Below are positions 20,604-29,028 of a stretch of DNA of 40,531 nt, piece after piece; within the stretch, counting starts at the first letter, position 1; every line of letters begins with the position of its first letter. The position numbers were made by a program, and so were the translations under genes. Source of the DNA: Tieghemiomyces parasiticus (lineage: Eukaryota; Kickxellomycota; Dimargaritomycetes; Dimargaritales; Dimargaritaceae). The stretch is taken from the NCBI GenBank assembly GCA_027575765.1, contig JANBPT010000366.1, positions 1 to 40,531 on the forward strand, given 5' to 3'. The notes beneath the pieces are model-generated. The model was not told the origin of the DNA. It saw only the letters and a program-made list of their open reading frames with translations, and searched no databases.

Positions 20604-21142
20604 TTAGAAACCGAGTTCTTCCTTGGTGTTGATGCCCAGCTCCTCCTTGAGGGGCTTCAGGACCTCAAGGTACTGCTGGTACTGCGACTCGTTCTCGACC
20701 TTCTCCTTGAGGGCCTCAAAGACACGGGTAGGGACGGTGAAGTCGTTCACACGGCGGGCAGCCTTGAAGACGGCCTCAATTACCTCCGGCGCAGGCACCA
20801 GGTCGTAGGAGAAGCAGTTGTTGAGACCCCGCTGCAGCTCAAACACCTCATCAACACCATCAAAGAACTTGATGTAACGCTCGGTGAAGGCCTCGAACGA
20901 CTCTTCGTCGTGGGCCGAGGAGTAGGCACGGACGAAAGTGCCTAGCGAAAGCGTTGAAGGGGGGGACACAGGAAGTGGCAAAAGGGTTAGCGCCGGGCCG
21001 TAGTGTCCGTGGGAGGTTCGCTGCCGTGGTGGACGCAGCCGGTTAACTTACTGCTGGCGAGCGGGGCGGGACGAGCGATACGCGCGGCCTGGGCGGCACG
21101 GGACACGGCGGCGACACGGAAGGCGGGGATCAGGTGGAGCAT
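20604..21142 (-). CDS. COX6: COX6, cytochrome c oxidase subunit VI (animal Va)
   Basis: Two exons: 21142-21052 and 20941-20604, giving 142 aa. This nuclear-encoded subunit of respiratory complex IV lies on the matrix side. Exon 1 encodes a basic presequence (MLHLIPAFRVAAVSRAAQAA with more Arg after it). Exon 2 carries the mature protein with near-canonical blocks: FEAFTERYIKFFDGVDEVFE, LQRGLNNCFSYDLVPAPEVI, AARRVNDFTVPTRVFEALKE and ENESQYQQYLEVLKPLKEEL, ending in GINTKEELGF. The A|GC junction restores serine just before the mature sequence. The length equals that of typical fungal COX6. The intron (110 nt, GTAAGT) separates the targeting sequence from the mature domain, as in many nuclear mitochondrial genes. 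Confidence 0.96.
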
Positions 21143-22042
21143 GGCGATGAGGTAACTGGGCAGGTTAGGGGATAAGGAATGGGGAATTCGTGGATCTAGG
21201 AAAGACACGGCAGTGGGAATCAAATCTATAAAAAATGGAGTAAAGGCGCTAATCAAGCTGACATTACAAGTCGTGATGAAAGGGGGGGAATGGGGAATTA
21301 GGGTGGGGGGGATTGTTGGCCTGTCCAGCCTCACGGCCTGTGATGGGGAGGGGGATTAGGGCGGTGGGGAGGGGAAGTTGGTGGCGGGGCGGATGGGAGG
21401 ACCAACAGGAGGAGCGGTTCCGAAACCTACTCGATAGGCCGGCGGACGGGCTATCTAAGGTTTCGCTCGCCTTGGTACATGGCCTGCCTAGCTACCGTAC
21501 GTCCCCGAGTCCCCTGGTACGGGGACGGTAAGCGCAAATACGTACCACTTGGGTCCAACGAGGACTAAGGCCCAGATTATTAGGAGCGGTAAGGAGCCAC
21601 CCATCCCCTGGACCCGGCCGGGGCGGGGGGGGGAACCCTAATGGCCCAAGGTAATCTGTTGGTGCCGCACGGTTGAGGACTTGGATCCTGTCGAGAGTAG
21701 GGGCCGCCACTATCCCTACGGCGATTGGCGCCAACGTCGGCGCTCTGGTAGATGGAGGGGTGGAGAATGTTCACCAGGTTGCCTCCACGGGCCACCGTGC
21801 CTCCCACCCGGTGCAGGGACATTTCGCGTCTGGAGCCTCATTAAATACAAGGCGCGAAGGGTAGGGTTGGGGCGACACGCACCCCGTACGCTTCTTCCCA
21901 CCCCATCCTGCTGACCGCTACGGTGGTTGAACCTTCGGTGGTAAGGAACCAAGGCGGGCGGCCTACGACCCCACCGGTCACCACCGCTCGCCTTCACTGC
22001 CCTCACCTCTTCCACTTGTACTCCCGCACCTCATTCCTCACC
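21143..22042. promoter_or_regulatory. shared upstream region of COX6 (-) and the deneddylase (+)
   Basis: 900 bp between two divergent starts. It holds no supported gene. The left half is G/A-rich and the right end C/T-rich, each matching the leader bias of the adjacent gene. No clear TATA box toward either gene. Confidence 0.4.
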
Positions 22043-23268
22043 ATGCCGCCGCACGACCCCGTCCTCCTCGAATACCACGACACCGTGGTGCGCCTATCCG
22101 ACTTTGAACTGCTGGCCCCGCACCAGTGGCTCAACGACACGGTTATCGAGTTTTACTATGAGTACGTGCCCTAACCGGACCCCTCAAAGGACCAACGTCC
22201 ACGAGCCCGCCTCGTATTAACCCGACCCGATTTGCTCCGCCCTCAACGTACAGGTATTTGGAGCGCCGCTTCTTAACCCGCCACCCGGAGGTCCTCCTGC
22301 TGCGGCCGGCCATGGCCCACCTCCTGGCGCACGGTCCCGCCGGCGACACGGGTCTGGCTGAGGCCCTACCCGCCAACCTCCACCGGCGCGAGCTGATTTT
22401 CGTCCCCGTCAACGACAGCACCGAGCTTACCCGTATCGGCGGAACCCACTGGTAAGGGCCGGTATCCGCTACCCGCATCCCACCAGCACCGTCTAGGCTA
22501 CCCAGCCTCAGCCTGTCCATCGCTTGGCGCTTCCTAACCTTACCGTGTCCACCTCTCGACCGTTTCGCTGAGCAGGTCCCTGCTGGTGTTCGCCCGGGCC
22601 GACCGGACCTTCTACTATTACGACACCCTCGGCAAGTACAACTTGGCCGCCGCCCAGCTCGCCGTGCGCAAGCTGTCGCACTGGACGGGCTGCGAAGGTA
22701 GGTTAACGCTTCATGTACCCTCACTGGGCCCCAGTCCGGTCGGCGTGGGCGCGACAACCAATGCCCACCACCACCACCACCGCTTCTCCTTTGCACCATA
22801 CCCAACCTTCACCCTTGTATCTGCCGCTCCCTCCCAGATTCCCGATTCCGCACGATGAAGGTCGCTCAGCAGAAAAGCGGTAAGTTGGAACGCTGGTCTC
22901 CTCTCTCCATCTCTCTTTCCGCTCCGCCAGCCACCCCCTCCGGCCATTGATTGGGGACTCACGCGACCCCGCCTCTCGCGGCCTTATGATAACTTTTCTT
23001 CCACCGCCCCTCTCCACTACCCCTTCGTTCGCCCACCCCAGCCCAGGCCGGCGACTGCGGGGTCTTTGTCATCATGTTTACCCGCTGTCTTGCCCTGCGC
23101 TACCTGCGCATGCGCGAACTTGTGGACGCCGGACCCCTGCGGCCGGCTGAACTCCACTTATGTGAGGTGGCCGGGGATACCTTTCCTACCGCCACCGAGC
23201 AGCGTCTTCAGATCCGAGCACTTGTTCGCGAGCTTCAACTGGAGCAGGTGGGGGAGGCGATCTCGTAG
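22043..23268 (+). CDS. SENP8/NEDP1-type deneddylase (Ulp1 family, C48 protease)
   Basis: Five exons: 22043-22161, 22254-22451, 22576-22697, 22838-22879 and 23042-23268; 235 aa. This cysteine protease removes NEDD8/Rub1 from cullins or processes its precursor. Opening DPVLLEYHDTVVRLSDFELL and HQWLNDTVIEFYYEYLERR match NEDP1 better than SUMO proteases. The catalytic triad falls in IGGTHWSLLVFA (His105), FYYYDTLGKYN (Asp122) and AGDCGVFVIMF (Cys166). The His-Asp and Asp-Cys spacings (17 and 44) are the same as in human SENP8. The oxyanion-hole glutamine is probably in VAQQKSAQ, but a few extra residues before DCG make the exact residue unclear. Introns split the catalytic motifs: one falls inside the Trp codon of GGTHW and another just before Asp-Cys-Gly. 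Exon 4 is only 42 nt. Confidence 0.92.
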
Positions 23269-24783
23269 CCACCGGTCGAGCCTGGGTTAAAGGCAATAGT
23301 CGGGGGTCCATTGCACCCGGTACCGCTGTCGTCTGAATTTATCCTGTGCTTGTGTACAGCAGTTAGTCAAATGTAATTAAATGTATTTAAGCCCATCGTG
23401 CCCCCTCCCCTGCTCTGCATGGCGTAGTGACCGGACAGCCACCACGGCTCTCGCGGGCGGGGCTACCAGGCGAACCTACCCTGGGCAGCCATGTCGCTTG
23501 CCCCTTGGAAATGCGGTGGTAGAGTAGTAGGGAAAATGGAGAAGTTCAACGCAGGATGAATGTGCAGGTCGGACCGTACGCAAAATGAACGCCGCAATGG
23601 CCGACTGAACCAGGCCGCAAACGCTACCGGCGGCCGCGGCGCTCCTTGCCCCTCCTCCACCCACCCCTTCCATCCAGGGGGGGGGGCTTTTAGGGGTTGG
23701 GATTGAATACTGGCCACGGAGGGCCCAACGCGGTCCTCATTGCGAATCACTCGTGGTGGGCTACCGGTATCTCTCGTCGCCTTGCCACTAGTCATATTGC
23801 GGCACGCGTGCACCGCACGGCATTGGATGGTCGAAGGGCAAGGATGGAGGCGACCGCTTGAATAATTACGCACCGCGTGACTGGTCCGCTCCTGTTCATC
23901 AACCACTGGGGATGCTCACTGGCCTCCGGCTCACCTCGTCGCGACCTCCCCAATGCAGAGCGCAGGTAGCTGCTGGCTTTCACCGCCACGTGCCTCCATG
24001 CCCAATCGGCAGAGCCTTGGTGGGCTTCCTCGTCTGGTCGGACCATCGGTTGTGCCGTATCCCTCGTCCGGAGTCCCCGGTGGTCGGAACAATGCTATAC
24101 AGGGCCACGACAGCTCACCACCCACCATGTTGACGGAAGGTTCACCCACCACCCGCCCACATTTCCTCTCCAGGCCGCTTCGATACCTTCCCCTGCGTAT
24201 TGTCCTTGAGTCACCCCCTCCCTTGACGACTGCATTGATTCCCCGCCCTCAATTTCACCCCGCTGCCAGGCCCTCAAGGTAGAGTGTGATATTATGTAAC
24301 ATTGGGTCCCGTCGCAGCCAAGCTCGACACTTGGTGGCTTGGACACCCACGATGCAGGAGACGAGAACCGTAATTGTAAACGGGTGGGATGGCCCCACAC
24401 TTGCCAGTGGCCACTCACCCGTCAGCCCTCGTATGTGAAACGGACTGCACGGCGTACGTCCTCCATTTCCATCTTTAATCGTCCCTTCCCCTTTCTACTC
24501 CAACGCGCCGCCGCTAATTGACCTAGTCTAGTCCCCCGGGACTGGACGGCCAGGGATCCCTCCCCGGGACCGTGGAAGGGTCCAGGTCGAGTCGCTGAAC
24601 TCCGCCTCGGCATCTCCGAAATCTTCTTTCCCGCTATAAATGGACCACACCCCGTCGCCCACCCTCTACTGTCAGCATCAGTTATTTTCTTACCTCCCCC
24701 AGCGACGACCTTCAGCTCTGTTACGGCTCCCTCCCTCTGTACCCTAATCTTCCACTAATATTCAGCCCTATCTATTTTTCATC
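23269..24783. other. intergenic, no gene recognised
   Basis: About 1.5 kb without a supported gene. It ends in a classic promoter for the next gene (TATAAA at 24635-24640 and a C/T-rich leader). Confidence 0.45.
24635..24640 (+). promoter_or_regulatory. TATA box of the first GPI protein gene
   Basis: TATAAA 144 bp upstream of the ATG at 24784, in a GC-rich background and followed by a C/T-rich leader. Confidence 0.6.
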
Positions 24784-25260
24784 ATGCAGCTCACCGCCAC
24801 CATCATGTTCGCCGCCATGCTGGCGTCCTCCGTCCGCGCTGACGGATCCACCTGCGACGCCCAGGTTGTGGTGGACGAATGCCTCCGCAATGCCAACAAT
24901 GCCTTCGCCGTGTGCAACCCCGTCGACTACCCCTGCCGCTGCCTGGCCCAGCAGGCCATCGCTGGCTGTTACGTCAATTGCCCCGGCAGCGCCGACCTGC
25001 TCGGGGCCCAGGGAAATCAGGTCATTTACTGCAACCAGGCCTCCGCCGAGGCCTCTCGGACCATGACCAGCACCTCCACCACGTCGACTGCCACGGCGAG
25101 CGCTACCACCACCGGCACCGTGACTCGCATGACTGGAACCACCAGCGCACAAGCTACCGGCACTAGCGATCTGGAGGACACCAGCGCCGCCGTGGCCCCC
25201 GCCGCCTGCAGTCTGTTCTCTGTTGCCGCGGTAGCCCTGGCCGCTCGCTTCACCCTCTAG
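24784..25260 (+). CDS. GPI-anchored Ser/Thr-rich cell-surface protein with 8-Cys domain (copy 1)
   Basis: Intronless, 158 aa. It has a signal peptide (MQLTATIMFAAMLASSVRA), then a compact cysteine domain with Cys 24, 33, 44, 51, 53, 62, 66 and 83 (spacing C-8-C-10-C-6-C-1-C-8-C-3-C-16-C). Next are a Ser/Thr-rich, O-glycosylation-type stalk (about 88-130) and a hydrophobic tail (ACSLFSVAAVALAARFTL) typical of GPI-anchor addition. The cysteine domain with VVDECL, YPCRCL and AGCYVNCPGS resembles the fungal GPI-anchored serine/threonine-rich family and is distantly CFEM-like. It is expected on the plasma membrane or cell wall; the function is unknown. A TATA box and an AATAAA flank it. Copy 2 lies 946 bp downstream on the same strand. 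Confidence 0.85.
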   Translation: MQLTATIMFAAMLASSVRADGSTCDAQVVVDECLRNANNAFAVCNPVDYPCRCLAQQAIAGCYVNCPGSADLLGAQGNQVIYCNQASAEASRTMTSTSTTSTATASATTTGTVTRMTGTTSAQATGTSDLEDTSAAVAPAACSLFSVAAVALAARFTL

Positions 25261-25359
25261 GTAGGCCCATCCATTAGGTTGATTAGAAAAAAAATGCAGA
25301 GGAGAGGAACACCGCTTGTCACCCCTTGGTCAGATGCTCCGCTCCTATGCGTTCTAACC

Positions 25360-25365
25360 AATAAA
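25360..25365 (+). terminator. polyadenylation signal after GPI protein copy 1
   Basis: AATAAA about 100 bp after the stop codon ending at 25260. Confidence 0.5.
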
Positions 25366-26206
25366 TGAAACCTTTTACGGCAATATCGCTTCGGACCATC
25401 GAAGACGGTCACAATGGGGGGGTTGCGCGTGCGCCTAACCTGGTGGCTCACGTTTGCCACAGGCGCCTGCCAGCTCATGACCATCGGTCATTGTCTTCCC
25501 CACCGGTAGCTGGCTGGTCCCTGGGGCCTAGCAACCAATTACTGACCACAGACACTCGTGTCGTCCGCGGTGCGTGAGGCGGGGCGAGGAGTCAGGAGGT
25601 CAAGACGTAAAGGGAGGCAGTGTTAGGAGGGGGGGTACTGGGATGGTCGCCAATCACTCAGTCAGGTCGCTGTCTCTGAGGTTCGGAAGGATGGGCGGGG
25701 TGAATGTGCGCGGTGCGAACAAAGCAGGCAGATGTTGATTAAATCCATACGAAATGTGAGAACAACCGCCAGGCAATGATGAGGGGGGTTGGCCCAGCAA
25801 GGGGCGGAGGTAAGGACCACAGTCAGCCAGTCTCGAAGCTCATGGTGGAGTGGGGAACTGGAGCGGCGCCTGTCCTCCCGGTGGCGACTGAACATGTCGT
25901 CCGTAATTGGCAGGTGAGGAGCGACGGGATCGGCCCCTTTCCCGCCAACTACGACTTCCCACCAGACAGTGGTTTATTGTTATGGGTATCGTCGGCGTGT
26001 TGTCCAACGTATGGGGTGGCAGGCCATGGAGGATGTCACCAAATTAGCTCTCCTTTCGCCCACTTCTCCGCCTCTCGCTGGCCCGCTGCCCTTTATAACC
26101 CCTCCGCACCGGCCGCCCCAACCGACGGCCGTTCCGAATCTCACCCTCCTTTCGCTTCGTATTCATACGCCCCTCCTTTAATACATATCTTTTCCACCAC
26201 CTCATC
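25366..26206. other. intergenic between the two GPI protein genes
   Basis: No supported gene. The last 170 bases are C/T-rich on the plus strand and contain the TATA box of copy 2. Confidence 0.45.
26094..26098 (+). promoter_or_regulatory. TATA box of the second GPI protein gene
   Basis: CTTTATAAC context, 113 bp upstream of the ATG at 26207. Confidence 0.5.
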
Positions 26207-26680
26207 ATGAAGTCCTTCGCTGCCCCCATCGCCCTGCTAGCCCTTGCCGCCGGGCGTGTTCAGGCCGAGTGTTCCACCCAGGCCGTGGTGGACTCTTGCC
26301 TGCAGACCACCAACAGTGCTTTCAACGCCTGCGCCTTTGGCGACTTCCAATGCCAGTGCACTACCTACTCCTCGGTTGTGGCTTGCTACGACGGTTGCCC
26401 GGACGACCAGACCAACATGAGCGCCAAGACTCTAGCTCAGGGCTCCCTCCAAAACTACTGTGGCCACGCTTCCGCTCAGGCCTCCGTCTCCGCCGCCACC
26501 CAGACTACGGCCTCGGCCATGACCGCCACTGGCGCCGCCTCCACCAAGGCCGCCAGCGCCACGCATACCTCCACCTCGGCCGACGACGGCCAGGACGACA
26601 CCAGTGCCGGCCAGTCTATCCAGCCTGCTGCCTTTGCCCTGGGTGCTGTTGCCCTCGCTCTGTCCGCCTTCACTTGCTAG
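26207..26680 (+). CDS. GPI-anchored Ser/Thr-rich cell-surface protein with 8-Cys domain (copy 2)
   Basis: Intronless, 157 aa, with the same architecture as the gene 946 bp upstream: signal peptide (MKSFAAPIALLALAAGRVQA), eight cysteines at 22, 31, 42, 49, 51, 60, 64 and 85 (C-8-C-10-C-6-C-1-C-8-C-3-C-20-C), a Ser/Thr/Ala stalk (about 88-130), and a hydrophobic GPI-signal tail (FALGAVALALSAFTC). The first seven cysteine spacings are identical to copy 1, and only the last loop differs (20 versus 16). Identity outside the cysteines is modest, so the duplication is old or the copies are diverging fast. Same likely location and family; unknown function. Confidence 0.85.
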   Translation: MKSFAAPIALLALAAGRVQAECSTQAVVDSCLQTTNSAFNACAFGDFQCQCTTYSSVVACYDGCPDDQTNMSAKTLAQGSLQNYCGHASAQASVSAATQTTASAMTATGAASTKAASATHTSTSADDGQDDTSAGQSIQPAAFALGAVALALSAFTC

Positions 26681-26715
26681 TTTTCGTGCAGGGAATGATC
26701 CGTGCTAACTAATGT

Positions 26716-26721
26716 AATAAA
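26716..26721 (+). terminator. polyadenylation signal after GPI protein copy 2
   Basis: AATAAA 36 bp after the stop codon. Confidence 0.5.
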
Positions 26722-27036
26722 CTTAAAATGTCAAGGATGGTCTCCGCGTCTTGGTCGCTATCATCGGGTAAGAGTGGAGTGGATTAGGACAGAGGAGAGG
26801 TACGCGGCCGCCCCCCTGTAGCAATGATCCCTGGTTGGTTAAAACGACCCATTTATTAAAATTGAAGACGGACTTGCATGTCGCGGGGATCAGGCTACTG
26901 AATCTGACGGTGGGGTTGGGAGATAGGTAGGGGGGGGGTTCTCAGCGATGAAGGTGGCAACTTGCCTGGCAGTCAGGCCCAACGGTGGTTAGTGCCACGG
27001 ACGGAGGGGACGTGTCGCATAGTCTGAACCGCCCCA
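26722..27036. other. intergenic, convergent 3' flanks
   Basis: Lies between the copy 2 stop (+) and the secreted orphan stop (-). It is G-rich, with a nine-base G run near 26930. Nothing else seen. Confidence 0.45.
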
Positions 27037-27789
27037 TTACGCGCTATGGCTGCTTTTCAGTGAGTAGGCGTTGCTCCATCGGCGGGATCGGGCAACATGG
27101 TTCGCGGCGGTAGTGCCGACTTTTGTGTGGTGCTGTTCGTTGAGTCGACCGAACGTGTCGGACGAGTCCTGGCTAATGCCGTAGGAGCCGGGCCGCGGCT
27201 GTAGATCAAACATGCGTTCATCTAGGCTGGGACGCTCATATGATGGGATGTCATGTGGGTGAATAGGCTCTGTATCTTGGTAGTAGTAGTCACTTTCAGG
27301 TTCGCCCTCGTTTTCACCGCTAAACCAAACGCACGCGTCTTCCGATGAGCCACTCGCTTGCCAGCCCTCGGGATTTCGGCCGCATCGATACTCCCAGGCC
27401 AACGTCGTACGACAATAGTTAGGGCCAGCGTCCGTGCTATCAACGGTGAACAAACCAGATTCATCTGAGCTGAACGGGCTCGCACGTGGTCGGCAAGGTG
27501 GGGCTGTCGATGGAGGCTTGGTAGTTCGATTGAGCCAGGCTTTGGTGGGCCGTCTATATCCATCACTGTCTGGCGGGGTCGGTTGCTTTACAGGCTTGGT
27601 TATGACTGCGCTGCGTACACGCTGTCGTGCTGCATTACTGCCAGGGAGAGGTGCCGATGAAGTGGCCTCAGGTGATATCTGCCGAGCATTGGCACGGTTT
27701 CGGGACGCAATTGTGCTTTTCCAATAGTTATAAGCGTGTCCGGTAGTAATCAAGGCCGCTCCGACAGCGACAAGATTTAAAAGTTTCAT
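27037..27789 (-). CDS. secreted orphan protein, 250 aa
   Basis: Intronless, ATG at 27789. It starts with a clear signal peptide (MKLLNLVAVGAALITTGHA). The mature part is polar and mostly disordered-looking, with four cysteines: one in PPCRPR, and three in the only compact-looking stretch, NYCRTTLAWEYRCGRNPEGW followed closely by DACVWF. A Tyr/Asp/Glu-rich segment (ESDYYYQDTEP) follows, then a basic C-terminus. There is no GPI-type hydrophobic tail. A TATAAA on the same strand 110 bp upstream supports a real gene. Base composition is less GC-rich than the housekeeping genes. I do not recognise a family; it may be a lineage-specific secreted protein. Confidence 0.62.
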   Translation of the reverse strand: MKLLNLVAVGAALITTGHAYNYWKSTIASRNRANARQISPEATSSAPLPGSNAARQRVRSAVITKPVKQPTPPDSDGYRRPTKAWLNRTTKPPSTAPPCRPRASPFSSDESGLFTVDSTDAGPNYCRTTLAWEYRCGRNPEGWQASGSSEDACVWFSGENEGEPESDYYYQDTEPIHPHDIPSYERPSLDERMFDLQPRPGSYGISQDSSDTFGRLNEQHHTKVGTTAANHVARSRRWSNAYSLKSSHSA

Positions 27790-27896
27790 GGTGAAGGGAT
27801 CAGGTAGTATTGCCTAGTAGCAATACCAGTGGGTGGGGGTAGAATATGTAAATAAAGGTAATGGACGTGTAACAGCGGATGAAGCGAGTTCGGCGG

Positions 27897-27902
27897 TTTA
27901 TA
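27897..27902 (-). promoter_or_regulatory. TATA box of the secreted orphan gene
   Basis: Minus strand reads CATATAAACC; TATAAA is about 110 bp upstream of the ATG at 27789. Confidence 0.5.
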
Positions 27903-29028
27903 TGTGTCGAGCGGGTGCACTTACCGCCATTCGATTTTTTTTTAGCTACTCCTTCGAGATCGGTCTTCATGAAGCAACGACGGGGGGGGGGCACGTCGAT
28001 GACCGTCATTGAATCGCCACCCTCCCCAAAAAAAATTATACAAATATAAAATTAAGAAAAAAGGGGGCGAGGAGGAGGAGGTGCGTTATACCCAGACCCT
28101 GTCATTTAGCGAGTACATGTAGGGAGACTAGTCGTAGCAGGGGCCGGCAACCAATGGTTAGTGCCTTACGAAGGGTGACCGTCGCACACACTGGGGAGGC
28201 TTCACCAACCACGGGACAGCCTCTGTGTACGGCCATAGCAGAATCACGGCGTGGCGAAGGGACGGGAGAAGGGGAAAAACGGTGTAGGCGGGGGGAGGTG
28301 GTTGGCCGGACGAGTCGGCCCGTGTAACCATGTCGAGGTTCGTGGCGCACTGGTTGACCTGTGCCCTCGTTCCTCCATGGGCACCCGTTTCATCCCCTCT
28401 GCCCGCTTACGAAATTCGGGCCGACGGCGTCGCCATTTATAAGCAAGTAGGGGGGAGAAGCCGGATCCTAAGTGCCATCGGTTCCAGGTGTGGTGGACCG
28501 CGGTCTACCGTCGGCGGGCCTAGCGGGCGAAACGATAGGGGTATAAGGCTGGGCGGCCAGTTTCGAGGTTGGTGCTTTGAACAGGTCAGTCACAATACAA
28601 CAGGTACGGGGGCTAATGAAGGGAGGAGTGTGTAGTAGTGGCGTAATTTACTCTCTGCGATGCGTCAGGCCAGGTTAAGCAGGGCCGGATTGACGGCCAA
28701 CGCGTATTACAAGCTCCAGATTTATCGCCCGGAGGAGGAGGTAGGGTCTACCATCCCGTTACGGACGCAGGCCATCGTCACGCTGGTCACGGGGACGTCT
28801 ACATGATAACCACGCTACAGGAACCAACAACCAGGCCGCACTGGGTTGGATGGAACGATGGTGTCGTGTCAGACGGTGGATAGCGTTATCCCGGAGCGCA
28901 TGTCCGATCTGCTCCCAACATTGGAGCATTGGCCTGGATACGTGGGTTTATTTAAAGGTCAGGGTGCAGTTGATGACGAAGGGATACCAGGGCTGCCTTG
29001 GCCCTAGGTGGTGGGAGATGTCTCCGCC
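27903..29028. other. intergenic, no gene recognised
   Basis: About 1.1 kb with only short unsupported frames. A ten-base G run lies at about 27981-27990 and an A/T-rich patch at 28025-28062. The 3' flank of the ACSL-like gene, with its AATAAA at 28947-28952 (-), is at the right end. Confidence 0.45.
28947..28952 (-). terminator. polyadenylation signal of the ACSL-like gene
   Basis: Plus-strand TTTATT, i.e. AATAAA on the minus strand, 77 bp past the stop at 29029. Confidence 0.4.

Noticed and set aside
22143..22805. 220-codon antisense frame over the deneddylase
   Set aside because: Arg/Ser/Gly-rich, crosses introns of the sense gene and has no recognisable content.
24772..25152. Gly-rich antisense frame over GPI protein copy 1
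   Set aside because: Complement of Ser/Thr/Ala codons. The sense frame has a signal peptide, an ordered cysteine domain and an anchor signal.
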